A stretch of 64,000 bases of DNA, taken from NCBI GenBank assembly GCA_027484725.1, contig JAIXSK010000025.1:1-64000 (forward strand), in the 5' to 3' direction. Positions 8,580-18,313 of the stretch are shown one piece after another; within the stretch, counting starts at the first letter, position 1, and every line of letters starts with the position of its first letter. The notes under the pieces were generated by a model. The model made no database searches and had not been told where the DNA came from. It saw nothing but the letters and a program-made list of their open reading frames with translations. This stretch comes from Flavobacterium sp. GTDB taxonomy: Bacteria; Bacteroidota; Bacteroidia; Flavobacteriales; Flavobacteriaceae. The translations under genes and the position numbers were made by a program.

Positions 8580-10037
8580 TTAATTTGTTTTGTTTTTCAT
8601 TAAAATCCAATAAACCCATCCGCTGATGCCGAAACCGACAAACCAAGCGTAATGGTATAAATCAGATAGCCAGGCCGGAAAGGCATCGGCGCTGACCGCT
8701 TGAATCGTAGTTAAAAAGCCCGGAACATTGGGTAGAACGCCCAAAATGAGCGCCCAAATGGCTTGGGTATTGAATCCGTTTTTAAAACTGTATTGTCCTT
8801 GCGGATTGTATAAATCATCTAAAACCAAAGTCTGTTTGCGGATGAAATAATAATCGGCAATCATGATGCCGCCCACCGGACCCAGCAGGCTTGAATAGCC
8901 CACGAGCCAGGTAAAAATATATCCGGATGGATCGGCTATGAGCTTCCAAGGAAAGATTAAAATTCCAATGACTCCGGTAATGTATCCGCCTTTTCTAAAA
9001 TCAATTTTTGAAGGAGAAAGATTGGCAAAATCATTGGCGGGGCTCACAATATTGGCGGCAATATTGGTGGCTAAAGTAGAGATGGCTACGGCAATCATCG
9101 CCACACTGACCAGTAATTTACTGTCAAATTTTCCGGCCAAAACCACCGGATCCCAAATAGTGGTGCCAAACACAATTGCTGTAGCCGAGGTAACCACTAC
9201 GCCTACAAAAGCAAACAAAGTCATCGAAGTCGGAAGCCCGTACATCTGACCTTTGATTTGTGCTTGTTGCGAAGTGGCATAGCGCGTAAAATCGGGAATA
9301 TTGAGTGAGAGTGTAGCCCAAAATCCGACCATGCCTGTGAGTGCCGGAAAGAAATAAGTAAAGAATTCTGAACTGTTCGCAAATTTAGATGGTGTGCTTA
9401 AAATCGGGCCCAAGCCGTGTGCAGCATTCAACGCCCAGAGCAATAAAGCCAGTGCGGCCAGCGGTAAAAAGAAGGCTTTAAAAACGAGCAACTTTTTGAT
9501 GCTGTCAACGCCTAAATACACCACATACATGTTGAGCAACCAAAACAAAATAAAACAAATGGCCGGCCCGGTTTGCAAACCCCAACTATCCGGAAAAATT
9601 TGCGGTAAGGCTTCTAAAGACGGTATCCACAAACGCGCCATTTGATATAATGCAAAACCGCCAATCCAAGTTTGAATACCAAACCAACCACAAGCGACGA
9701 TGGCGCGCAGCAAAGCCGGAATGTTGGCGCCGATGGTTCCGAAGCTCGCACGTGCAAACACCGGAAACGGAATACCGTACTTGGCGCCCGCGTGTCCGTT
9801 GAGGATCATCGGAATCAAAACAATCGTATTGCCTAAAAAAATCGTCAAAATGGCTTGCCACCAACTCATGCCGCCTTCAATTAGCGAACTCGACAGCATG
9901 TAAGTGGGAATACACAAACTCATGCTGATCCAAAGGGCCGCATAATTCCAAGTATTCCAGCTGCGATTTTGTGCAGCAATAGGCGCCAAGTCTTCGCTAT
10001 ACAAAGCAGTGTTTGTATGGTTTTGGTTTTCGGTCAT
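8580..10037 (-). CDS. NCS1 family nucleobase:cation symporter
   Basis: Multi-TM, RSWNTWNYAALWISMSLCIPTYML, HAGAKYGIPFPVFARASFGTIGANIPALLRA; pathway context. Confidence 0.9.
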   Translation of the reverse strand: MTENQNHTNTALYSEDLAPIAAQNRSWNTWNYAALWISMSLCIPTYMLSSSLIEGGMSWWQAILTIFLGNTIVLIPMILNGHAGAKYGIPFPVFARASFGTIGANIPALLRAIVACGWFGIQTWIGGFALYQMARLWIPSLEALPQIFPDSWGLQTGPAICFILFWLLNMYVVYLGVDSIKKLLVFKAFFLPLAALALLLWALNAAHGLGPILSTPSKFANSSEFFTYFFPALTGMVGFWATLSLNIPDFTRYATSQQAQIKGQMYGLPTSMTLFAFVGVVVTSATAIVFGTTIWDPVVLAGKFDSKLLVSVAMIAVAISTLATNIAANIVSPANDFANLSPSKIDFRKGGYITGVIGILIFPWKLIADPSGYIFTWLVGYSSLLGPVGGIMIADYYFIRKQTLVLDDLYNPQGQYSFKNGFNTQAIWALILGVLPNVPGFLTTIQAVSADAFPAWLSDLYHYAWFVGFGISGWVYWILMKNKTN

Positions 10038-10050
10038 AGGTGTTGCTTTT

Positions 10051-11400
10051 TTATTCCATCGCGGCGTCGGCTATTTTAAGCGCCTCGCTGATGATGGCCA
10101 AACCTTCGTCAATTTGTTCTTTGGTGATGTTGAGCGGCGGTGCGATAAAAATATAACCCCAACGCACAAAAGTGTACATGCCCAATTCTCTGATTTTGGC
10201 CGCCACTTGATTCGAAACTTTTAAATCGTCTCCGGCAGCGTTGTATGGCGCCATGAGTTCGCCGGTGGTTTTGTTTTTTAATACGTCTAAACAGCCCAAT
10301 AATCCGGTGTTTCTGAACGTGCCCATGCTGGGGTGTTGGCTGCGCATTTGGTTGATGCGCATTTCCATATACGCGCCCATTTCGCGGGCGTTTTCAATGA
10401 GTTGATCACTTTCGTAGATGTTGATTACGGCCAGAGCTGCCGCCAAGGATACCGGATGCGCATTATAAGTAAGTCCAATCATCATAGGCGTAGCATCATA
10501 TTTAGCGGCAATTTTGTCGGATACCATCAAGCAACCGAGCGGTAAATACGAAGCCGTTAAACCTTTGGCCATACAAACCATATCGGGAATGATGTCGTGG
10601 TTTTCAAAACCAAACCATTTTCCGGTGCGGCCAAATCCGCTCATAACCTCATCGGCGATGAACAAAATACCGTATTTTTCGCAAAGCGCTTTAACGCCTT
10701 TGAGGTAACCTTTTGGGTAATGCAAACAGCCCGAAGAACCGCTTTCGCCTTCAAAAATAAAGGCGGCAATGTTGGTTTTGCCTTCGAGGTGAATAATGCG
10801 CTCAACGTATTCTAAACTCAACGAAAGCTTAGTAGCGTCGTCAAGGTTTTTCATACCGTAGAAATAATACGGATCATCTAGATGGACTACGTTGGGCATT
10901 TGCTGCGCATCGTTGGCGAGTTTGCGCGGGTCACCGCCCACCGTCATACCGCCAATGGAACCGCCATGAAAGGCGCGATAACGACCGATGATTTTGTGAC
11001 GACCGGTGTATAAACGAGCCAATTTAATGGCGTTGTCAATAGACGAAGTTCCGCATAAGGTGAAAAACGCTTTGTTCAGATCGCCCGGACAAATTTCGGC
11101 GAGTTTGCGCGATAATTTGGCGCGTACTTCAGTAGTGCAGCTGGGCGTAACAAAACTGACTTTGTTCATTTGTTCGACTACGGCATCGGTAACGCGTTGG
11201 TCGCCATGACCGATGTTGACCGACATGAGGCCGGATGAAAAATCGATGATGCGTTTTCCGTCGCAGTCATATAAATAGACACCTTCGGCACGATCAATCG
11301 CTATAGGGTTGACCGCGGCTTGGGCAGACCAAGAAAACAAACTGAATTGTTTGCTGTCGTTGATGATTTGTTCTTTTGATAAGGTTTCTTCTGTTGTCAT
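10051..11400 (-). CDS. PLP-dependent class III aminotransferase (candidate beta-alanine:pyruvate/2-oxoglutarate transaminase)
   Basis: HGGSIGGMTVGGD, LFIADEVMSGFGRTGKWFGFENHDIIPDMVCMAKGLTASYLPLG; pathway context. Confidence 0.88.
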   Translation of the reverse strand: MTTEETLSKEQIINDSKQFSLFSWSAQAAVNPIAIDRAEGVYLYDCDGKRIIDFSSGLMSVNIGHGDQRVTDAVVEQMNKVSFVTPSCTTEVRAKLSRKLAEICPGDLNKAFFTLCGTSSIDNAIKLARLYTGRHKIIGRYRAFHGGSIGGMTVGGDPRKLANDAQQMPNVVHLDDPYYFYGMKNLDDATKLSLSLEYVERIIHLEGKTNIAAFIFEGESGSSGCLHYPKGYLKGVKALCEKYGILFIADEVMSGFGRTGKWFGFENHDIIPDMVCMAKGLTASYLPLGCLMVSDKIAAKYDATPMMIGLTYNAHPVSLAAALAVINIYESDQLIENAREMGAYMEMRINQMRSQHPSMGTFRNTGLLGCLDVLKNKTTGELMAPYNAAGDDLKVSNQVAAKIRELGMYTFVRWGYIFIAPPLNITKEQIDEGLAIISEALKIADAAME

Positions 11401-11461
11401 TGTATTTTGTTTTTGAAGAATCTGTTTTTAAGTTAAAGCGAAACTTTCTTGAGGACTCACT

Positions 11462-11575
11462 GCCCTAGCCCCGATTGAAGAGGAAATCCTTTTTTGTTTT
11501 TTATGAAAAGCCCCTCGACTGCGCTCGGGGTGACAAAACAAAAAAGATTGCAACGAAAAGCGGGATTAGCTTCTG
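11462..11575. repeat. Dispersed intergenic repeat, copy C, with a long central arm
   Basis: CCCTAGCCCCGATTGAAGAGGAAATCCTTTTTTGTTTT...CCCCTCGACTGCGCTCGGGGTGAC...AAAACAAAAAAGATTGCAACGAAAAGCGGGATTAGCT; 12-bp perfect arm CTTTTTTGTTTT/AAAACAAAAAAG. Confidence 0.75.
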
Positions 11576-11606
11576 AAAATTCGTAATTCGTAATTTCAAA
11601 TTGTTT

Positions 11607-13064
11607 TTAGCTCATCCAGTTGACGCCCGCCTCGGCATTCCACTTGACGGTGGTTTTCTTGAGCTTGGTCCAGAACTCAATGGAACTTTTTCCGGTGATG
11701 TCGCCTACGCCGAATTTGCTCTCGTTCCAGCCACCAAAGCTGAACGGCTCGCGCGGAACCGGCACGCCTACATTGACGCCCACCATTCCGGCACTGGCTT
11801 TTTCCATGATGTAACGCGCCATACCACCGTTTTGGGTGAATACACTCGCGGCGTTTCCGTAAGGGTTTTTGTTTTCGATGGCGAGCGCTTCATCGACCGT
11901 ATTGGCTCGCATGATGGAAATGACCGGACCGAAAATTTCTTCGCGGGCTACGCTCATATCAGGTGTAACAAAATCAATCACGGTTGGGCCGACATAGGTT
12001 CCGCCTTCTTTGCCTGAAACTTTGGCATTGCGACCATCGACGAGGATTTTAGCGCCGTCTTTTTCGGCTTGGGTAATATAACTTTCAATGCGCTCTTGGG
12101 ATTCTTTGTTGATGACGGCTCCGAGGTTTTCACCGGGAACGATTTTGCGGGCTTCGTCGCAAATTTTGGCAATGATGTGATCAACATTTCCGACGCCCAC
12201 CATAGCTGACGCGGCCATACAGCGTTGTCCGGCACAACCCGACATAGAGGCGGCTACGTTTTGCGCGGTCATATCAGGAATGGCATCGGGCAAAACCATC
12301 AAGTGATTTTTGGCGCCGCCCAAAGCCAAGCATCTTTTTAAATTTTGCGTGGCGCGTTGATAAACGATTTTGGCTACTTTGGTGGAGCCGACAAACGAAA
12401 CGGCTTCGATATTGGGGTGATCGCAAATGGCGTTGACCATTGCAACATCGCCGTGCACTACGTTAAAAACACCGTCTGGCAAACCCGCTTCTTGGAGCAA
12501 TTCAGCGATGCGACCACAACTGAGCGGTACTTTTTCAGAAGGTTTCATGATCATGCAATTGCCCAGTGCGATGGCGTTGGGAATCGTCCAATTGGGCACC
12601 ATGGCCGGGAAGTTAAACGGCACAATTGAGGCCACTACGCCCAAAGCAACGTGCTCGGTACGGCATTCAACGCCTTTGCTGACTTCAAGCAATTCACCGG
12701 TGATGAGTTGTGGAAGTGAAGTGGCAAATTCGGTGAGCTCAATGCATTTTTCAATTTCGGCGACAGATTCTCCGTAGGTTTTTCCGTTTTCTTCGCTGCA
12801 CAATTCAGCGAGTTCTTTGAGGTTTTTTTCCAGTAAGGCTTTATAGCGAAAGAACACTTGTACGCGTTCTTTAATAGGTGTTTTGCTCCAAATTGGAAAA
12901 GCGGCTTGCGCGGCCTGAACGGCTTGATCTAAATCAGAAGCGCCCGACATCGGGACCGTTGAGAGTAGATTTCCATCTAAAGGTGAAACAACATTTAAGG
13001 TTCGGGCAGCAGAGGCCGGTGTAAACTTTCCGTTGATGAAGTTTTGAATCGCTGGGTATTTCAT
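11607..13064 (-). CDS. mmsA: CoA-acylating (methyl)malonate-semialdehyde dehydrogenase
   Basis: Aldehyde dehydrogenase fold: GVVASIVPFNFPAMVPNWTIPNAIALGNCMIMKPSEKVPLS, FVGSTKVAKIVYQRA, GCAGQRCMAAS; pathway context. Confidence 0.92.
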   Translation of the reverse strand: MKYPAIQNFINGKFTPASAARTLNVVSPLDGNLLSTVPMSGASDLDQAVQAAQAAFPIWSKTPIKERVQVFFRYKALLEKNLKELAELCSEENGKTYGESVAEIEKCIELTEFATSLPQLITGELLEVSKGVECRTEHVALGVVASIVPFNFPAMVPNWTIPNAIALGNCMIMKPSEKVPLSCGRIAELLQEAGLPDGVFNVVHGDVAMVNAICDHPNIEAVSFVGSTKVAKIVYQRATQNLKRCLALGGAKNHLMVLPDAIPDMTAQNVAASMSGCAGQRCMAASAMVGVGNVDHIIAKICDEARKIVPGENLGAVINKESQERIESYITQAEKDGAKILVDGRNAKVSGKEGGTYVGPTVIDFVTPDMSVAREEIFGPVISIMRANTVDEALAIENKNPYGNAASVFTQNGGMARYIMEKASAGMVGVNVGVPVPREPFSFGGWNESKFGVGDITGKSSIEFWTKLKKTTVKWNAEAGVNWMS

Positions 13065-13365
13065 GTAGTACTATTTATTTTACAAATTATTAATAAAAAT
13101 AATAACAATAATTTAATATGCAACCTGCAATTATAGACAATTCACAACATTAACATAACATTGTTTCGAATTTTATTTTTAAATAAGATTTTGCGTTTGT
13201 TCTTAAAAAAAAGAAAGTTACTGAAAATGAACTTATTAAACGCTTTGACTTATTGATTCTTTTGACTTGTCAGCAAAAGTTAAATTTTGGGGTGAAATCT
13301 GTATTTGGCTTATACCAACCAAATAAAAGCCTAATTTTGAAGTTTTTGCTGTAAAATTTAAGGCC

Positions 13366-14784
13366 ATGAAAAGACTTTCCCTGCTGCTTCCGTTGATGTT
13401 TTTTTTCTACTGCAGCAACGTTGATTTGAATGAAGAACCTAAAAAGGTTGCTCAGAGGCCATCGATTCCGGAAACAGTTCCGGAGATTTTTAATTTAAAG
13501 CAAGTTCCTACCATCACCGTTGAGTTGCGTTTAGATCAGTGGAATAAAATCTTAACCAACTACGATTTGAATCCGGCCAATGATAAAAAAGTGGTGTCTA
13601 AATTTACTTTTACAGTAGGCGGCAGATCAACGGTGATTGACAGCGTCGGGCTCAGGCTCAAAGGCAATACCAGTCGTAGGCGTCCTGAAGGCGATACCGG
13701 TTTATTGCACGATGCCACAAATCCGGATTGGCATCATTGTCATTTTGGCCTTGACTTTTCAAAATACCGCGATGGTCAAAATTTTAAAGGTTTGGACAAA
13801 CTCAACCTGAAATGGTTCAAAGATGATGCGGCCTATTGCCGCGAAATATACAGTTATGATTTGTTCAAACGATTTGGTTGTTGGAATGCGCCCTCTGCTT
13901 CTTATTGCAGGTTGTACATTAAAGTACAAGGCGATGCGCAACCGGCTTATTTTGGTGTTTATGCCATGGTTGAAAATATTGACGAAGTATTTATTGCCAA
14001 GAATGCCGCTAAATGGGGAACGGGCGTTGGCTTTTTGTGGAAAGGCGGCTGGAGCGGATCTAACAACGCCAATTTTGTTTCTACTGAAAGTATAGGTGTT
14101 GAAGATGTGAACATCAATCCAGCTTTGTCAACTTATTTTGCATATGATTTAAAAACGAGAAAATCAGAATTGACAACCGCCAAAACTGAATTACTGCAAT
14201 TTATCTCAGATTTAAATACCCGAACGGGCGCCAATTTTGAAAACTGGATTGCCCAAAAAATGGATGTCCCTTTATTTCTAAAAACCTATGCGGTAAATGT
14301 GGTAGTTGGTATGTGGGATGATTATTGGGTGAATGGCAACAATTTCTACTTTTATTTTGCGCCCAACGGAAAGGCTTATTTTATTCCGTATGATTATGAC
14401 AATACGCTCGGAACTTCACAAATAATAGCCAACTCAGGCACGCAAAATCCGCTTTCGTGGGGCAATATGACGCAGCGACCATTGTTGACCAAGATTTTGG
14501 CCATTCCGCAATACCAACAATTGTATAAAAGTTATTTGTCAGAATTGGTCAATGCCAACAAAGACTATTTTCATATGAACAAAAGTATTCCGCGCATTCA
14601 GGCTTGGCAAACAATGATTGCGCCTTTTGTGAGCAATGATACCGGCGAAGATATGCTTATAGAAGACAAACCTGCCTCATGGGGAAATCAGTATAACTAT
14701 CGGTTATTGACCGGAAATCCGCTCGGAGGAAACATAGGTCCTGCCAACTTTTTCTCGAGTAAAAAAACTTCCATTAATTGGTAA
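13366..14784 (+). CDS. CotH kinase family lipoprotein
   Basis: Lipobox-like N-terminus (LPLMFFFYCS); LRLKGNTSRR, DKLNLKWFKDDAAYCREIYSYDLFKRFG, AYFGVYAMVENIDEVFIAKN, YFIPYDYDNTLGT. Confidence 0.85.
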   Translation: MKRLSLLLPLMFFFYCSNVDLNEEPKKVAQRPSIPETVPEIFNLKQVPTITVELRLDQWNKILTNYDLNPANDKKVVSKFTFTVGGRSTVIDSVGLRLKGNTSRRRPEGDTGLLHDATNPDWHHCHFGLDFSKYRDGQNFKGLDKLNLKWFKDDAAYCREIYSYDLFKRFGCWNAPSASYCRLYIKVQGDAQPAYFGVYAMVENIDEVFIAKNAAKWGTGVGFLWKGGWSGSNNANFVSTESIGVEDVNINPALSTYFAYDLKTRKSELTTAKTELLQFISDLNTRTGANFENWIAQKMDVPLFLKTYAVNVVVGMWDDYWVNGNNFYFYFAPNGKAYFIPYDYDNTLGTSQIIANSGTQNPLSWGNMTQRPLLTKILAIPQYQQLYKSYLSELVNANKDYFHMNKSIPRIQAWQTMIAPFVSNDTGEDMLIEDKPASWGNQYNYRLLTGNPLGGNIGPANFFSSKKTSINW

Positions 14785-14786
14785 TT

Positions 14787-14822
14787 AAAAAGGCCGCTCC
14801 AATCAAGAAGCGGCCTTTTTTG
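14787..14822. terminator. Bidirectional hairpin terminator between convergent genes
   Basis: AAAAAGGCCGCTccaatcaagAAGCGGCCTTTTTTG. Confidence 0.85.
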
Positions 14823-14833
14823 TATCGCAAGAC

Positions 14834-15370
14834 TTAAAATTTAAACGAAGCACCGAGTTGAATCACTTGATTTTTGGTATCGGTATCTTTGTCAATTTTG
14901 GTCAATCCTTGCACATAACGGGCGTTTATAGACAGTCCAAAAGGGAAATTGAATCCTAAACCACCGGCTACCGAAGCATCAAAATTGTTGATGTTGTCAT
15001 TGTTCTCCAAGTTGTCATTGACTTTATAACCCACCTGAGGACCGGCTTCTAAGCTAATGGTCTTTAAAAAATATACTCTGGCCATAACCGGTAGTTGTAA
15101 ATAGCCCAAATTAACTTGGGTATCGGTGGCTTTTACTTTATAACCTTGCATTGAGTATTGCAATTCTGGTTGAATGTAAAACAACTGAGGAACTACAGCG
15201 AATTCTTTGTAAACACCCGCATAAAAAGAAGTAATCGGGTCAACCCCAGAGGCGTCTTTTCCGGTTACTGTGGCAATGTTCGCTCCGGCTCTGATGCCGA
15301 TTTTTTGTGCTTGAGCAGCGGTTAGTCCCATAAAAATTATGGTCAAAATCATCCATTTAAGTGCTTTCAT
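14834..15370 (-). CDS. Outer membrane beta-barrel (PorT-like) protein
   Basis: Signal peptide MKALKWMILTIIFMGLTAAQA, KIGIRAGANIATVTG, alternating beta-strand pattern, C-terminal QLGASFKF. Confidence 0.8.
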   Translation of the reverse strand: MKALKWMILTIIFMGLTAAQAQKIGIRAGANIATVTGKDASGVDPITSFYAGVYKEFAVVPQLFYIQPELQYSMQGYKVKATDTQVNLGYLQLPVMARVYFLKTISLEAGPQVGYKVNDNLENNDNINNFDASVAGGLGFNFPFGLSINARYVQGLTKIDKDTDTKNQVIQLGASFKF

Positions 15371-15428
15371 TTTTGAATAATTAGTTAGGTTAAACGACTC
15401 AAAAGTAAACATAAATCTCAAAGACTCT

Positions 15429-17021
15429 TTACTGTTTAAAAATTAGTTCTGACAATCTCGCATCGCGTTTATAGACATCATCGTAAAAATGCAAAACGCC
15501 TTGTTCATCAACCCTACAGGTAAAATAGCCAATATACACCGGCACAGGTTCTTTTAATGTATACCAAGATTCTGTGCCCGCATGCATGACTTTGTCTACT
15601 TTTTCAGGCGTCCATTTTGGATCATCTTCCATTAATATCTGTGCAAGTTCAAGCGGTTTAGCTACGCGTATGCATCCGTGACTAAAAGCTCTGGCATTTC
15701 GGTTGAACAAACTTTTAGCCGGAGAATCATGCAAATAAATATTGTTGGAATTCGGAAATAAAAACTTCACCCATCCGAGCGAATTTTGGGCACCGGGCTT
15801 TTGTCTGATTCGGCCTTTGTTCCACTCCATATTGTGTTTGGCCAGATAATTTTTGTCTTTTTCAAGCGCGGGTTTGATTTCTTTTTTAACAATACTCGGC
15901 GGCACATTCCAATACGGACTAAAGACTATATACTTCATCATTCCGCTAAAAATAACCGTTTGATTCATCACTTTACCAACCACTACATTTGATTCTAAAG
16001 CGGGTTTCCCGTTTTTGTAATACACCAATTCATAAGACGGAATATTGACCGAAATATATTGCTTGGCTTGACTTGTTTCAGTGGGAATCCATCTACAGCG
16101 CTCCATATTGACCATGAGTGTTTTGATGCGACTTTGCAGCGGAACATTCATAGAACGAATCATTTTACCTGAAATGATGGATGACGAAGTGAGTCCGATA
16201 TTGGTTTTGTACTGACGCACCGGTTGCGCAAGTGATGCATCAAAAATTGGACTTTTCGTGTCCTGATCCAAATAACCCATTAAATATAGTCTTTGACGAA
16301 CATGTGCCACCAAATCTGAGGTATCTCCTACTTTGATCGGATCCATTTCTGCCGGAATTTTGACCGTATCACTTGCCTTATTTTTTAGTGCTTTACGATA
16401 TCTGCCAAGCATTTCTTTAAGTTTGTAATACTGCGGTAAAAGTTTGCGCTCGTTCTTCTCGATGAGTTTCGGATTGGCCATCAGCGAATCAAGATAGCGC
16501 ACGTAAGAAACTTTTTTTCGCGGCAAATACCAACCGAGTGCTTTGGAAGTTTTTATATCAAAACCGTGAAAAACTTTATCGGCATAAAAAAAATAAAAGG
16601 CCGAAATAAGATAATCATGAGCCGAGTTGCTCAAAGCTGGTTTTCCGGGCTGAAAAATTTCTTCAAAATAAGATTTATACGGAACTTTGGTATGCACCCC
16701 TTCTGTTTCAAGGGTATTGATTTTACTGCGAATTAATTGTCCGAGTTCGGTAATTCCTTTGTTGTCAAACCAAATAAATTTCCATTGATGATTGCGATAA
16801 AGTTCGCGCATTTGTGGCTCATAAACGGCCAGTTTGGGATAACGTTGAACAAACCAAAGCAACTTTAAACTGTCGGCCGCGACTTCTTCAACAGACTCTT
16901 GCAGAAGATTTTGTTTTTGAGTTGGAGCTGTTGATTTTTGATGGATATCGCGTTTACAAGCGGTCATCGCCAAAAGAAAAATAAGAGCTAAGCGCAACAT
17001 CCAAATACGACCAAATAACAT
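15429..17021 (-). CDS. L,D-transpeptidase family protein (YcbB-like, with peptidoglycan-binding domain)
   Basis: YLHDSPAKSLFNRNARAFSHGCIRVAKPLELA catalytic signature (HGCIR). Confidence 0.9.
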   Translation of the reverse strand: MLFGRIWMLRLALIFLLAMTACKRDIHQKSTAPTQKQNLLQESVEEVAADSLKLLWFVQRYPKLAVYEPQMRELYRNHQWKFIWFDNKGITELGQLIRSKINTLETEGVHTKVPYKSYFEEIFQPGKPALSNSAHDYLISAFYFFYADKVFHGFDIKTSKALGWYLPRKKVSYVRYLDSLMANPKLIEKNERKLLPQYYKLKEMLGRYRKALKNKASDTVKIPAEMDPIKVGDTSDLVAHVRQRLYLMGYLDQDTKSPIFDASLAQPVRQYKTNIGLTSSSIISGKMIRSMNVPLQSRIKTLMVNMERCRWIPTETSQAKQYISVNIPSYELVYYKNGKPALESNVVVGKVMNQTVIFSGMMKYIVFSPYWNVPPSIVKKEIKPALEKDKNYLAKHNMEWNKGRIRQKPGAQNSLGWVKFLFPNSNNIYLHDSPAKSLFNRNARAFSHGCIRVAKPLELAQILMEDDPKWTPEKVDKVMHAGTESWYTLKEPVPVYIGYFTCRVDEQGVLHFYDDVYKRDARLSELIFKQ

Positions 17022-17092
17022 GAGGGATAATTTAGCGGTGTAAAATTACACAAACTAAACGCACAATCATGTCTTAAAACACGAAGTTTGTC

Positions 17093-17100
17093 TACTTTTG
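17093..17100 (+). promoter_or_regulatory. Candidate Bacteroidetes -7 element TACTTTTG
   Basis: Matches TAnnTTTG 20 bp upstream of the ATG at 17121. Confidence 0.5.
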
Positions 17101-17120
17101 AAAAAACGAAATAAAATAAT

Positions 17121-17624
17121 ATGAAACATTTACTGCTTTTTTGGTTGCTTTTTATCGCTGGTACTGGCTTGTTGTTTGCCCAAGACAAAGCGTCGCAAGA
17201 GATTGACGTCTTTCTCAACCAATGGCATGAAGCAGCAGCCCAAGCCAATGCAAAAGCTTACTTTGAGGCCATGAGCAATGACGCGATGTACATTGGTACC
17301 GATGCCACCGAAAACTGGAATAAAAAACAATTTCAAGCTTTTGCCCAACCTTATTTTGACCGCGGAAAAGCGTGGGATTTCAAACCTTTTCAAAGACATA
17401 TTTACTTGAGCGCTGACGGAAAAACCGCTTGGTTTGACGAGCTTTTAGATACCTGGATGAAAATTTGCCGCGGCTCAGGCGTATTGCAAAAAGAAGGAAA
17501 AACATGGAAAATAAAGCATTATGTGCTTTCTACAACGATTCCTAATGACAATATTGATGCGGTAGTCAAAGTCAAAACACTTATTGAAGACGAGCAAATG
17601 AAACAACTCAAACAAACTAAATAA
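17121..17624 (+). CDS. Secreted SnoaL/DUF4440-like (NTF2 fold) protein
   Basis: Signal peptide then DVFLNQWHEAAAQANAKAYFEAMSNDAMYIGTDATENWNKKQFQAFA...GSGVLQKEGKTWKIKHYVLSTTIPND. Confidence 0.75.
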   Translation: MKHLLLFWLLFIAGTGLLFAQDKASQEIDVFLNQWHEAAAQANAKAYFEAMSNDAMYIGTDATENWNKKQFQAFAQPYFDRGKAWDFKPFQRHIYLSADGKTAWFDELLDTWMKICRGSGVLQKEGKTWKIKHYVLSTTIPNDNIDAVVKVKTLIEDEQMKQLKQTK

Positions 17625-17650
17625 TATTAAAGTTGCACGGCTAGATAAAC

Positions 17651-17684
17651 TTCCTGTTTCTGTTGAAACAGGATTTTTTTTTAC
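17651..17684 (+). terminator. Rho-independent-type terminator
   Basis: CCTGTTTCtgttGAAACAGGATTTTTTTTT. Confidence 0.85.
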
Positions 17685-17745
17685 TCCTAAAAAACCCAAA
17701 CTGAATTTGTTGCGTACATGGCTCAAACAACCAAATCTAAATGCC

Positions 17746-18150
17746 ATGAAACTTCGAAAAAAAATTGAAATCGCATCGGTCTGCACACTGGGCATTTCGT
17801 TGATGTTACTGATTATTCTGCTCACTCATTACGCCACAAGCCAGGCTTTAGATAAAAATGAGTTTGAAGTCAGTACAATCCTATTTGCGCAACCCTTAGA
17901 CAGCGCCGAAAAACGGGAAGTAAAAAACGTGCTCAGAAGTATTCCGGGCATTCATGATGACATCATAGTACAAAAAAAACGGGCTGTTTGCTTGCGCGAC
18001 AATCAAATTTGCAACGAACAAATAATCATCCAAGAATTGTCTTCTAAAAATTACCCCGTACAAACATCAGATCTGAGCCCACCTTCTGAGTCTAATCATT
18101 CATATTCAAAACCACATCTTTTGGGCATTAGCCTGAGAAATTTAGAATAG
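17746..18150 (+). CDS. Hypothetical membrane-anchored small protein
   Basis: MKLRKKIEIASVCTLGISLMLLIILLTHYATSQ anchor followed by a conserved-looking soluble domain; start at the internal Met. Confidence 0.6.
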   Translation: MKLRKKIEIASVCTLGISLMLLIILLTHYATSQALDKNEFEVSTILFAQPLDSAEKREVKNVLRSIPGIHDDIIVQKKRAVCLRDNQICNEQIIIQELSSKNYPVQTSDLSPPSESNHSYSKPHLLGISLRNLE

Positions 18151-18313
18151 TTTAGTAAAAAAAACACCCTTTTTCCCAATACATCCAACCGCTGGATATA
18201 AACTGTTTGAGGAACAGTTCATATCAACTTAAACCGCAATTGCTGCTTTTTGAAAGCCCTAAATTTCTAACACTTGATCCCGCCTGTTATGAAGATGATG
18301 GCAGGCGGTTCTC

